43,559 bases of DNA. It comes from a virus. Within the stretch, counting starts at the first letter, position 1; every line of letters begins with the position of its first letter. Position numbers and translations under genes: made by a program. The DNA lies in the IMG/VR virus record IMGVR_UViG_3300043436_000280, positions 1 to 43,559 of that record. One strand, given 5' to 3'. The notes under the pieces were generated by a model. It was not told where the DNA came from. It saw nothing but the letters and a program-made list of their open reading frames with translations, and did no database searches. Positions 16,526-24,062 of this stretch are shown piece by piece.

Positions 16526-17795
16526 TCATACCTAAATAACTTTGCGGAATAATTGGGTTAGTATTAAATCCCGTTTTTAAAGCAAAATTAAACTTAAAGC
16601 GTTTAGTAAGTGCTATATCAAAGGATGCACCTGTAAGAATCCCTATATCATCTGATGTGACAAACTTCTGTTGTGCGGTCAAGTATCCAGTAGAGCTACC
16701 TGATAAATAAATATCTGGCGAAATAGTAAGTCTTTTGCTAACCTTAACAGGGACAGTATAGAATAGCATTATGTTATTACTGATGTTAAAGCCCGCATCT
16801 GCACCAGCAACACTAAGCGTATAGTTGGCTCCTGAGACACCGTATTTCCCCAAAGGTTGAATATGTGCAGCGGTAACAAATCCAAGCGTTGTACCGCCTA
16901 AATAAACGCCTGTGACGCCAAAGTTGGAGATAGATTGTAGCTTGCCTGAATTAAAGTTCATTAATGTGTATCTGCCTGACAAAGCAAACTGGTCAAACGT
17001 AGACCATATCATAGAAGATATACCCCACGAAGAGTTTCCCATTAGAGAACTTTGACTCATTCCTACGCTTGCGATAATAGAAACGATATCACTTGCTGGA
17101 GCGACTGTAAAGTCCGAGCTATATATAATCGGATTCGCCACAGCGTTCGATTTCTTGGACTCGCTTTTCTTTTCTGATTTAGATTCTTTCTTGCTTTCAC
17201 TTTTCGATTCGGATTTAGATTCAGACTTTTCTTCGCTTTTAGACTCGCTCTTAGACTCTGACTTTGTTTCTGACTTAGACTCTGTTTTAGGAGAGCTACT
17301 CTCGCCTTGAGATGAACTACTTGAACTGCTTTGTGATGAAGAGGTTGGCGCTGGGGCTGGTGTTGATGTTACTGCGCCACTTGCTGCAGAAGATGCTGCT
17401 CCTGATGCGGCTGAGGAGGCAGCTGATGTTGCCGCAGATGTTGCTGCTGAAGTAGCTGCTGCTGTTGCAGTTGCTGTTGCTGCAGATGTAGCTTGTGCAA
17501 CCGCTTGTTGAACAGCATTTGTAACTGTTTGTTGTACAGCAACGGTAGCTTGCGGACAAGGAAAGTTAATTGTCAATTCATTAATCCACGCCTGTAGCGC
17601 TCCTGTGGTAATATCGTTTGCCGTTACTACTCTGTACTGTCCTCTATAAACTACTGTTGTCCTACCGTTAGCAAGTGGCACCGCTACGGTTGTTACTTTT
17701 CCGCTACAAGGGTCTATGAAGACTTGTGTTAGTACTTGAGAATACGCGCAAATTTGTACTGTAAGTATAAGTATAAGCGCGTAAATAAACCGCAT
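16503..17795 (-). CDS. Secreted outer-membrane-like protein with Ser/Lys/Glu-rich linker, 430 aa
   Basis: Residues 1-19 form a signal peptide (MRFIYALILILTVQICAYSQ, likely cleaved before or after the final Gln). A small Cys-containing domain follows, with DPCSGKVTTVAVP and INFPCPQ. Next come an Ala/Thr/Ser-rich helix-like stretch (about 80-145), a Ser run, and a long KSESKSE repeat (about 165-215). The C-terminal 200 residues are beta-rich with alternating Tyr/Phe/Gly strands, ending in FNFALKTGFNTNPIIPQSYL and GMIGTKINL. This resembles a small outer-membrane barrel, though the last residue is Leu rather than the usual Phe. It would reach the host envelope rather than the virion interior. It is the last gene of the lysis/envelope block. 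Surface modification or superinfection exclusion is inference. Confidence 0.65.
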   Translation of the reverse strand: MRFIYALILILTVQICAYSQVLTQVFIDPCSGKVTTVAVPLANGRTTVVYRGQYRVVTANDITTGALQAWINELTINFPCPQATVAVQQTVTNAVQQAVAQATSAATATATAAATSAATSAATSAASSAASGAASSAASGAVTSTPAPAPTSSSQSSSSSSSQGESSSPKTESKSETKSESKSESKSEEKSESKSESKSESKKESKSEKKSESKKSNAVANPIIYSSDFTVAPASDIVSIIASVGMSQSSLMGNSSWGISSMIWSTFDQFALSGRYTLMNFNSGKLQSISNFGVTGVYLGGTTLGFVTAAHIQPLGKYGVSGANYTLSVAGADAGFNISNNIMLFYTVPVKVSKRLTISPDIYLSGSSTGYLTAQQKFVTSDDIGILTGASFDIALTKRFKFNFALKTGFNTNPIIPQSYLGMIGTKINL

Positions 17796-17797
17796 AG

Positions 17798-18457
17798 TTA
17801 AGTATCTTTATTGTCTCCCACTCTAATAAATGTATATCCACCAGCAGATTTTCTGCAAGTTTTACCAAGTACTATTGCGTTTATTGATTGATGACAAACA
17901 TTTAATTCTTTCCCTGCTTTTTTTGTAGAAATAAATGTGCCTATTAATTCTTTTGTTTTTTTATCATATGCATTAATATAGCCTTTCCAACTAGGGTTAT
18001 TTATTCCTGACATCCTTACCGATTGCTCAGGGCATTTTTTCCCAAACATACCATTCTTTTCTCCAGTTAGCAAACCTTTCATAGAACTGCTTTGCTTAGG
18101 TCTTTTTCTCCCAATACTGTTAGCTATTCGCTTTTCTATCATTTCTTTTGGCTGTTTCTTCCCAGTCCAAAATCCTATTATTCCGTGTGTGCCATCTCCG
18201 CCATCTGTCATATTAGATAAACACCCATTCTTTAAATCTATCCTACCATATTTGGATATTAATTCAACTTCAATTATCAAAGCCTCCTCCCAAGATATAT
18301 TATCATATATTATCTCTACTCTGTATGACGTTTTATTGGCTATCTTTTTCCAAATAGCATTTCTATTTTTAGAATATGGTCGAATATTATTATTAGATAT
18401 ACCAATATAGAATACCTCTTCTTTGTCTTCTCTAATATGCTGATAAACTAATGCCAT
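17798..18457 (-). CDS. GIY-YIG homing endonuclease with NUMOD repeats, 219 aa
   Basis: The N-terminal nuclease domain has VYQHIREDKEEVFYIGI (the GIY and YIG strands at residues 4-19), then WKKIA and EEALIIEVELISKYGRIDL, which carries a catalytic-type Glu. It is followed by LSNMTDGGDGTHG. Two NUMOD3-like copies come next (KKQPKEMIEKRI...GRKRPK and KNGMFGKKCPEQSVRMSG). The C-terminus resembles a NUMOD1 helix-turn-helix (GTFISTKKAGKELNVCHQSI). This order is standard for free-standing phage homing endonucleases. It sits between the outer-membrane-like gene (2 bases away) and the CsgG-like gene. It appears full length and intact, with no flanking intron visible. Confidence 0.85.
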   Translation of the reverse strand: MALVYQHIREDKEEVFYIGISNNNIRPYSKNRNAIWKKIANKTSYRVEIIYDNISWEEALIIEVELISKYGRIDLKNGCLSNMTDGGDGTHGIIGFWTGKKQPKEMIEKRIANSIGRKRPKQSSSMKGLLTGEKNGMFGKKCPEQSVRMSGINNPSWKGYINAYDKKTKELIGTFISTKKAGKELNVCHQSINAIVLGKTCRKSAGGYTFIRVGDNKDT

Positions 18458-18471
18458 CTTTTATGTTTTCC

Positions 18472-18479
18472 CAAATATA
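18472..18479 (-). promoter_or_regulatory. Candidate -7 box before the GIY-YIG gene
   Basis: The minus-strand TATATTTG matches TAnnTTTG and lies 14 bases before the ATG at 18457. No convincing TTTG is found 19-21 bases further upstream, so only half of a promoter is supported. Confidence 0.3.
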
Positions 18480-18513
18480 CATAAAAGTGTTTACTCATGC
18501 TATTATTGCAACA

Positions 18514-19221
18514 TTATTTTTTATAGATACCTTTCTTAATCATTCTAACTAAGATTCTAGCGCAAGCAATATCTAAGGCTTTCTTTGTGGACGTACCAAT
18601 AGTAGATTGATTAAACTTAACTTCACTAAGATTAGCATCATTAAGTAATGACGCTTCTTTAGTTGTCTTTGCATCTCCTAATCCTGATGCAGCAAAAATT
18701 TCACCAGTCTCAGAATCTGTAAATCTCACTTGTAAGCCTAGTCGAGTTACGACAGTCTGCTTTACTCCATCTTTAAACGATATAGATTCATCTTCACTAA
18801 TAGAGAAGTCGTAGCACTCAATCGTCACGAAGTATTTGGCTAACTTAATTTTACCTCTTCCGTCTAGTTTGTTTTCAGAGATGCCAGCCTGAGAAGCCTG
18901 AAATTGCTTAACCATTCTCTGCTTTATCTCTCCCTTATCTTCAGTGAACGTAAAACGGTTAAGGTTCTCTAAGTATTCCATTGATATATTAGCTACACCA
19001 AGTCCAACTTTCTTCTCCTTTAGTTCTGGGTACTGCTCATATATTTCGTCGCTTATGCCGCATTTAAGGATTTGTATCGGTATAGTCGGACCTTCATAGT
19101 CCATTAATGAATCGATATTAATCTTCTTCTCGAATGATGCTGTGTAAGCTTCTGTCTTAACAGAGGCTACTTGAGCAGTTGCTCCAAATGAAGCTAGTAA
19201 TAGAATTAATATCTTCTTCAT
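18514..19221 (-). CDS. CsgG-like secreted protein, 235 aa
   Basis: Residues 1-16 are a signal peptide (MKKILILLLASFGATAQ) without a lipobox Cys. The mature protein has KKVGLGVANISMEYLENLNR, then IKQRMVKQFQASQAG and AKYFVTIECYDFSISEDE. It ends with RLGLQVRFTDSETGEIFAAS and FNQSTIGTSTKKALDIACAR. The run of VTIxxxxFS, xxRLxxxxxDSxTGEI and F..STIGxxTxKA matches the CsgG core. In bacteria CsgG forms the nonameric outer-membrane curli secretion pore and is a lipoprotein, so the missing anchor Cys is unusual. It is followed by the GIY-YIG gene and preceded by a 161-base gap. The family call is good; pore formation in this phage is not shown. Confidence 0.7.
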   Translation of the reverse strand: MKKILILLLASFGATAQVASVKTEAYTASFEKKINIDSLMDYEGPTIPIQILKCGISDEIYEQYPELKEKKVGLGVANISMEYLENLNRFTFTEDKGEIKQRMVKQFQASQAGISENKLDGRGKIKLAKYFVTIECYDFSISEDESISFKDGVKQTVVTRLGLQVRFTDSETGEIFAASGLGDAKTTKEASLLNDANLSEVKFNQSTIGTSTKKALDIACARILVRMIKKGIYKK

Positions 19222-19382
19222 AACGTTAATTATGTTTTACAAAATTTACAAATATGTAAATTGTAGCTTTCCTTATTATCAAAACTTGTCAAAAACTACA
19301 AGTTTCGTCAATAGTGTATATTAGTAATGCAAACCATCGGTTTGGATAATTATCATTTACCCGCCAATATTGGTTTGGATTT
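19222..19382 (-). promoter_or_regulatory. Intergenic region with hairpins before the CsgG-like gene
   Basis: Three inverted repeats are visible. They are CAAACC-ATC-GGTTTG (19330-19344), AAACTTGT-N8-ACAAGTTT (19282-19305, followed by T-rich sequence on the minus strand) and TTTACA-AATA-TGTAAA (19245-19260). A GGTTTGGAT sequence is repeated directly at about 19338 and 19371. The second hairpin could end the transcript of the membrane-protein gene, and the third lies close to the CsgG-like start. I found no exact TAnnTTTG box. Confidence 0.4.
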
Positions 19383-19691
19383 TTACCACTTAGGTTCTTC
19401 TTGTAATGCTTCTTTTTCAGTTTTCTTCTTGGGTGCCGCTGGTTTTTCTACAACCCGCTCAACAACTCTTGTGCCGCCTGCACTCGCAGCTTGCTTTTGT
19501 TGTTGCGTATTATTAGTTGTAATGTTAATTACGGGAGCTGGAGCTGTTACTGCCGCTGGTGCAGCTACTGCTTCTTCTTCGCCTGTTAATTGTTTTGTCA
19601 CATAACCGCCTATACCTAGTGCGATTGTACTTGCTAGTCCGATAAGAATGCTCTTTAACGAACCTCCTGAGTTTTCTGATTCTTCTGCCAT
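19383..19691 (-). CDS. Membrane-anchored Pro/Ala-rich protein, 102 aa
   Basis: After a short polar start (MAEESENSGGS) there is one transmembrane helix (LKSILIGLASTIALGIGGYV). A flexible Ala/Pro/Val and Gln/Asn linker follows (VTAPAPVINITTNNTQQQKQ), then a basic C-terminus (RVVERVVEKPAAPKKKTEKE). A single N-terminal helix with a Pro-rich tail is the shape of an inner-membrane protein reaching into or across the periplasm, as in spanin or TonB-like linkers. I know of no exact family. It lies directly after the lipoprotein gene in the lysis/envelope block, so an envelope-spanning partner role is plausible. Confidence 0.6.
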   Translation of the reverse strand: MAEESENSGGSLKSILIGLASTIALGIGGYVTKQLTGEEEAVAAPAAVTAPAPVINITTNNTQQQKQAASAGGTRVVERVVEKPAAPKKKTEKEALQEEPKW

Positions 19692-19692
19692 T

Positions 19693-20046
19693 TTAATTAA
19701 TTATTAAAGGTTTTTTAATTGTTACACCCGATACATCAGTTAATGTAAGGTCATATAACCCACGGGAGATTGTATCCAACTGGATACTTTTTATTGTAGC
19801 TACAGACGATGCTGTAAAGCCAACTGTTTTAAGTGGTTCGGTAGACCCAAACTTATATACCTGAATAGAGTATTTAGCTCCTACTACCGTATTTGCTACA
19901 ATAGTTGCTTGCTTACCATCTACAACCAGACTAGTAATATCTGTTAGTTGTGGAATCGAACCAAGGCTCGTTTCCTTTTCTAACACTTCAATATCTTGGC
20001 AAGCTGCCAGCATCACTATCAACAAAAATGCTATCGTCTTCTTCAT
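19693..20046 (-). CDS. Phage-encoded lipoprotein, 117 aa
   Basis: The signal sequence MKKTIAFLLIVMLAAC ends in a clear lipobox (LAAC, Cys16). After Cys the sequence is QDIEVLEKE. Acidic residues close behind the lipidated Cys are the feature that sends some Bacteroidetes lipoproteins to the cell surface, so outer-leaflet display is possible. The remaining 95 residues look like one beta-sandwich (GKQATIVANTVVGAKYSIQV, then ISRGLYDLTLTDVSGVTIKK). There are seven bases between it and the cohesin-like gene upstream and two to the next gene downstream. It could be the outer-membrane half of a two-component spanin or a surface factor. Confidence 0.65.
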   Translation of the reverse strand: MKKTIAFLLIVMLAACQDIEVLEKETSLGSIPQLTDITSLVVDGKQATIVANTVVGAKYSIQVYKFGSTEPLKTVGFTASSVATIKSIQLDTISRGLYDLTLTDVSGVTIKKPLIIN

Positions 20047-20052
20047 GTTAAC

Positions 20053-21828
20053 TTAAAAGTTATTTATTCCTGTTAATTTTATAACCTCTAGGTTTAATTT
20101 AATACCTAGCTGATATCCTGTCTTAGATGCCGCATCCATATTAGGAGACACGCGAATAAAAGTATTTATGTCAGCTCCGTTGCCTATAGTCTCGAACTTT
20201 AACTTGAACGGAGTAAATTCTCCTGTCACAGGGTTCTTTATGTCTTTGTCTATAGCACCAATTCTTACTTTGCCGTCTTTATTCTGTACAAAAGTGTACC
20301 AAGTGTTAGGCAGTTCGTTTAACAGTGCTACAAATTTAACTTTTGTTGGGTCATAAATGAACTCAAATTGTAGTGCTGCAACATTACTTGCTCCTGTATT
20401 TACTTTAACAGGTATCTCAAAACTATTAGTTGTTACAGTTTTACCAAAAATTGTAACATCAATAGATGGAATAAATTGAGGCGTGTTAATTAAAAGATGG
20501 GCTTTCTGTGTCATATCTAGGTTTTTCTTTAAACTAGGCACTGCATTAGTAGCAATAGCATTATTGATAACAACCTGCGAGCTATGACTTCTATTGATAT
20601 CTCCTGGAATTAAGAATCTAAGCTTTAAGGGAAGATTTTTGCCAATCTCAGCTGTCTTAAAGCGTACATAATTTTTATCTACATCTTTCCAATTTGCTGC
20701 TGTCATCTTGTTAAACGTAGAGTCTGTAAATGTAGGCACACTCATATACATATCTGTACCAGCGGCATAGTTAGCTGGAAGCGTAACTAAGTTTTCTACA
20801 CCAGTTACTTGTGCATATAATCGAACTAAATCTCCTCCGTCAAATTTATCGTTATAATTTACGTCTGCAGCATAATATCCTGCGCCTGTGATAATGTTCT
20901 GATTCTTAAACGTTCCGTCTAGGTTCTGTGTAACAAACTCAGCCTGCGCAGTTGTGTAGTCAGAGACAGATACTGCAGAATTAGATAGCTCCTTAATACT
21001 ATCCATATTAAATAGCGTCCTAACGTGATAAACGGTATTAGGTTGGAATCTAGTCTGGTCTACAGGAATTGTACCATCAGACAATGCATCTACTAGGTAA
21101 GTTGTATTAGCAACTGAGTCTGTAAAGGCAATTCTAGTTAGTGACTGAGCGTCCGTATTTGCGTTGTAATCAATGCTTGCTGTAACATACTTAGTAGCAG
21201 TTGGGTCTAGCATAATAACGCTTGTAAGAGGCGTTGTCATTAATGTAGCTCCAGATGTTCCATTCTGATTAAACGCTGCTGCAAAGTTCATTGCAATCGG
21301 ATTCCAAGCGTATCCAGGAGCATCTGTTTTTAATTTAAACTTAAGGACAAGTAGTCTATCCTTTCCTAAGCCACCTGATGCAATAGACCAGTTAAGATAC
21401 ACACGAAGAATTGACTTTGAGCCTCCTTGAGTATAATTATATTGAGCATTAATATAATTAGTGTTACCGTTATCTGTAGTGTTCTGGTTTGTTTTATTGT
21501 AGCTATACCCAGTATAATCTTGATGACTCATTGATATTTGAGAACCGTAAGGTATAATACCTCCGTTACCCATAGTTCCTGTATGGTTAACGCTTATAAA
21601 TTGAAATGCCGTGTTCTGATACTCAAAGTCAAAGTATAGCGCGCGAGTAGAGGTGTTGCTATTCCCGTCTGCCATCACAGTTACAAGGAACTCGTCGCCT
21701 TTGTTGATTACAGCACCGTTAACGTTAGTGTTAGTGTTTGCATTTTGCAAACTTAATTTAACTGTTTGAGCAGATGTGCTGTAGGTAAGCAGCAGAATTG
21801 CTGCAAGGATAAAGCATAGTTTTTTCAT
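20053..21828 (-). CDS. Secreted cohesin/dockerin-like protein, 591 aa
   Basis: Residues 1-20 form a signal peptide. Residues about 22-210 and 455-591 each resemble cohesin-type beta-sandwiches: KGDEFLVTVMADGNSNTSTR and ALYFDFEYQNTAFQFISV, then EIPVKVNTGASNVAALQFEF and IYDPTKVKFV. Between them DVNYNDKFDGGDLVRLYAQV has Asp322, Asn324, Asn326 and Asp333 at loop positions 1, 3, 5 and 12 of a dockerin EF-hand. PGDINRSHSS at 408 is a weaker second candidate. In cellulosomes cohesins bind dockerins. Here both occur in one chain, so self-assembly or calcium-stabilised folding is a guess. The start overlaps the stop of the periplasmic-protein gene upstream. Confidence 0.65.
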   Translation of the reverse strand: MKKLCFILAAILLLTYSTSAQTVKLSLQNANTNTNVNGAVINKGDEFLVTVMADGNSNTSTRALYFDFEYQNTAFQFISVNHTGTMGNGGIIPYGSQISMSHQDYTGYSYNKTNQNTTDNGNTNYINAQYNYTQGGSKSILRVYLNWSIASGGLGKDRLLVLKFKLKTDAPGYAWNPIAMNFAAAFNQNGTSGATLMTTPLTSVIMLDPTATKYVTASIDYNANTDAQSLTRIAFTDSVANTTYLVDALSDGTIPVDQTRFQPNTVYHVRTLFNMDSIKELSNSAVSVSDYTTAQAEFVTQNLDGTFKNQNIITGAGYYAADVNYNDKFDGGDLVRLYAQVTGVENLVTLPANYAAGTDMYMSVPTFTDSTFNKMTAANWKDVDKNYVRFKTAEIGKNLPLKLRFLIPGDINRSHSSQVVINNAIATNAVPSLKKNLDMTQKAHLLINTPQFIPSIDVTIFGKTVTTNSFEIPVKVNTGASNVAALQFEFIYDPTKVKFVALLNELPNTWYTFVQNKDGKVRIGAIDKDIKNPVTGEFTPFKLKFETIGNGADINTFIRVSPNMDAASKTGYQLGIKLNLEVIKLTGINNF

Positions 21829-22286
21829 TATAATAGCTTAGTGATTAAGGTGTTACAAGATTTCTTTAATGCAGAACTCAAGTTGGTTTGATTAAACTTA
21901 CCACCCTCGTCAATTAACAATGCAGACATTGAAACTTCTGCTGCTTGCTCCTCTACGATAACGGTCTTCTTAACCTTGCCATCCTGTATTAATCTTCCTC
22001 TCATTCTAATAACTACAGCTTCCTTATTGTTGTGGAATACTGATAGGTTAGATTGAGTTTTCAATACGTCTAAATAAAGAATCTCTACCTTAATCTGAGT
22101 TGGTGCGCTATCGGAAACATCGTGTCCTGCTTCTTGCAAGAACTCCTCTAACATATTCTTAACACCAAACTCTAAGTTTCTATTGCCAGCAAGAGCGCCA
22201 ATCTGTACATTATTCTGTACAGATGCTACAGTTATTTCTGTGGGCTTCATAAACCAAAATAACAATATGCTAAGCAATAGTCTCAT
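21828..22286 (-). CDS. Small exported protein, CsgG/LptE-like fold candidate, 152 aa
   Basis: The N-terminus MRLLLSILLFWFMKPTEITV is hydrophobic and could be a signal peptide or membrane anchor. The following domain alternates strands and helices: NLEFGVKNMLEEFLQEAGHD, then PTQIKVEILYLDVLKTQ and AVVIRMRGRLIQDGKVKKTV. It ends with ALKKSCNTLITKLL. The pattern (a GVKxxLEExLxxxG helix, an IKVEIxYLDV strand, a basic hairpin, a final helix) recalls small envelope proteins such as YajG/LptE and the N-terminal part of CsgG. The similarity is one of architecture and could be wrong. It is the first gene after the endolysin and a 41-residue gene. Confidence 0.55.
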   Translation of the reverse strand: MRLLLSILLFWFMKPTEITVASVQNNVQIGALAGNRNLEFGVKNMLEEFLQEAGHDVSDSAPTQIKVEILYLDVLKTQSNLSVFHNNKEAVVIRMRGRLIQDGKVKKTVIVEEQAAEVSMSALLIDEGGKFNQTNLSSALKKSCNTLITKLL

Positions 22287-22288
22287 AA

Positions 22289-22414
22289 TTATCCTTGCCC
22301 ACGCGAGGGTTTAGATGGGCTTTCTTTTGGACCATTTGTCTTCTTGTGCTTGCCGTTGCGACGTACACCAAATACAACCTTTCTATTCTCCGATGATGGT
22401 TTTTGCTTTGCCAT
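22289..22414 (-). CDS. Small basic protein, 41 aa
   Basis: I translated this by hand: MAKQKPSSENRKVVFGVRRN, then GKHKKTNGPKESPSKPSRGQ. The protein is strongly basic and short, ends in RGQG, and has a KPSSENR-V-G-RR-GKHKK-GPKE pattern that I recall from other Bacteroidetes phages, with no known function. The ATG overlaps the endolysin stop as TAATG. The stop lies two bases before the next start. A transcript-coupled accessory of the lysis genes is as far as the context goes. Confidence 0.65.
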   Translation of the reverse strand: MAKQKPSSENRKVVFGVRRNGKHKKTNGPKESPSKPSRGQG

Positions 22415-23265
22415 TATGCTAGTAAATGATAAAACTCGTTAAAATGCTTTTGGCGGTCAGCTAAACCAATAGTTCCACCGTTTACACGCTTAGTTACAGA
22501 AGTAACAGTTGCCATATCAGCACCCCTATCACAGATAGCCCATAAACCATTCTTCTTAAAGAAAAATGCTGCGGAGGCTAGTGCATATTTAGTTGCTACT
22601 AAGTCTGGATTAGCCGTAATATCTTCAGGAACCGTAGCATCAAATGCTTTGTAGTTTTCTTTTCCTGTCAATTGGATATAACCTCTTCCGCGGTATTTCC
22701 ATCCCTCACCAGATGCTTCGTTTCCATTACCCATACGATTAGCATAAACCTTGTTGGCAATCTTCTCTGGCTTGCGTTCGTATTGCATTGCAACAGTTAC
22801 GCTAGGGAAATACTTACGGAAGATTCCGCATAATCCTTTAGCTGAGTAGTTAAGGTTTTCCTGTGTAGCTCTAAAGCCACCTGACTCATGCCCACATTGA
22901 GAAAGAAAGTGTGCTAATCTTAATGGAGTTGTAATTCCAAAACGAGCAGCCGTATCAGGTATTGCGTCAATAACAGCTTGAGGAACGTGTCCTTTAAGAG
23001 CATCTAGCTTAAATCCTTGTGCTACAGGTGCCACAGTTGGAGCAGGAGCTACGATTGGAGCTGGAGCAGGGGTTTCTACTACTGGAGCAAACATCTTCGC
23101 CCATGTCGCATCTCCTACAATCCCATCTGGCGTCAAACCGTGGGCAGACTGCCAACCTTTAACAGCTGCCTCTGTCTTAGGACCAAACTTGCCAATAGGG
23201 TCTACGCCAAGCTTAACTTGTAGCTTAGTGACGTCCTCCCCAAATGAACCTAGTCTTAATAGCAT
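22414..23265 (-). CDS. Endolysin: peptidoglycan-binding domain plus GH19 lysozyme/chitinase domain, 283 aa
   Basis: Residues 1-60 are a PG_binding_1 domain (LRLGSFGEDVTKLQVKLGVD, then GPKTEAAVKGWQSAHGL and DGIVGDATW). A Pro/Ala linker (62-83) leads to a glycoside hydrolase 19 catalytic domain (about 95-283). Glu127 in HESGGF and Glu187 in ASGEGWKYRGRGYIQLTG are the expected catalytic acid and base. The substrate is peptidoglycan glycan strands. There is no N-terminal signal, so holin-dependent release is expected, and holin-like genes lie upstream in the same operon. The length is usual for a two-domain phage lysin. It overlaps the 41-residue gene by coupling. Confidence 0.9.
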   Translation of the reverse strand: MLLRLGSFGEDVTKLQVKLGVDPIGKFGPKTEAAVKGWQSAHGLTPDGIVGDATWAKMFAPVVETPAPAPIVAPAPTVAPVAQGFKLDALKGHVPQAVIDAIPDTAARFGITTPLRLAHFLSQCGHESGGFRATQENLNYSAKGLCGIFRKYFPSVTVAMQYERKPEKIANKVYANRMGNGNEASGEGWKYRGRGYIQLTGKENYKAFDATVPEDITANPDLVATKYALASAAFFFKKNGLWAICDRGADMATVTSVTKRVNGGTIGLADRQKHFNEFYHLLA

Positions 23266-23266
23266 A

Positions 23267-23455
23267 TTACTTCTTTTTCTTAGCGTAGTATTTTTTCTTT
23301 GGTTTTGTTGCTACGATTCTTTCTGCAATTTCAATAGCCGCTTTCTCAAACTCTTCGTTATCAACTGCCGCTTCTTTAATTTCTTCTACGATTTTGTCGA
23401 TAGCTTTCTTCTTCTCAGGGAAAAAGAATGCTTTAATACATCTGATTAAATACAT
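23267..23455 (-). CDS. Uncharacterised small charged protein, 62 aa
   Basis: MYLIRCIKAFFFPEKKKAID begins with a short hydrophobic patch that is too weak for a confident membrane helix. An acidic helix follows (EEIKEAAVDNEEFEKAAIEI) and the end is poly-Lys (TKPKKKYYAKKKK). The gene fits tightly between the endolysin and the 201-residue gene with one base on each side. I do not recognise a family. Its position in the lysis operon suggests an accessory role only. Confidence 0.55.
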   Translation of the reverse strand: MYLIRCIKAFFFPEKKKAIDKIVEEIKEAAVDNEEFEKAAIEIAERIVATKPKKKYYAKKKK

Positions 23456-23456
23456 T

Positions 23457-24062
23457 TTATTTTAGTTTATAGTAATAACCAACGCCGTACATAACTTTAC
23501 CGTCTAAATCAACGGACGCTTTAACGTTATACAGCTGGTCTTTTTTTGTTTTAAATATCATTCCTGCCTCAGCACCCCTTATACCAATAGTGTTGTTAAT
23601 GACAATACCTCCTCCAACAAATAGGTTACGGGTAGGTGGTGCATACTTAGTAATAGTTTTAGTTTCTTTAACAACTGGTATATCAAAATTATCACGCGTT
23701 CTTCTATATGCTATCTTGTTTTCTTTTACTGAGTCTAGTAACGCAATGTATCCATATGTGCCTACGCGAATAGTATCGTGGTAGACCATCTTATTTAGAT
23801 AGAGTTGTAATAACGCCACATACTGTTGCTTTAATTTAGCATAGTTCGTGTCAGGTAACATCTCTGGTTTAGACGCAACCTCCACAATAACCTCGTAAGG
23901 TACAGGAACCTTTCTAACTATTAATGAATCGTATTTCTGCCAAGCTGTATCGTGTACAACTAGTGTATCATTAGGACGAGCTTCTCCTGCTTCCATATGC
24001 TTTGTGTAAGCATAGAAGATAGCAATCATACAACACACAAATAGGGCTATATTAACCTTCAT
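23457..24062 (-). CDS. Membrane-anchored lysis-region protein, 201 aa
   Basis: One N-terminal transmembrane helix or uncleaved signal (KVNIALFVCCMIAIFYAYTK) is followed by a long periplasmic-type region. That region is charged and helical (YAKLKQQYVALLQLYLNKMV) and has a YDSLIVRKVPVPYEVIVEV stretch. The last 55 residues are beta-rich with Gly and Asn (RNLFVGGGIVINNTIGIRGA, then GKVMYGVGYYYKLK), like a short barrel or outer-membrane binding segment. An anchored protein with periplasmic helices and a beta-rich end could bridge the two membranes like a unimolecular spanin, but no family is recognised. The start overlaps the holin-like gene. Confidence 0.6.
   Translation of the reverse strand: MKVNIALFVCCMIAIFYAYTKHMEAGEARPNDTLVVHDTAWQKYDSLIVRKVPVPYEVIVEVASKPEMLPDTNYAKLKQQYVALLQLYLNKMVYHDTIRVGTYGYIALLDSVKENKIAYRRTRDNFDIPVVKETKTITKYAPPTRNLFVGGGIVINNTIGIRGAEAGMIFKTKKDQLYNVKASVDLDGKVMYGVGYYYKLK

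Noticed and set aside
20053-21828. Interpretation of the 591-residue protein as a cellulosome scaffold acquired for polysaccharide digestion
   Set aside because: No catalytic or carbohydrate-binding domain is visible, so only the fold-type statement is kept.
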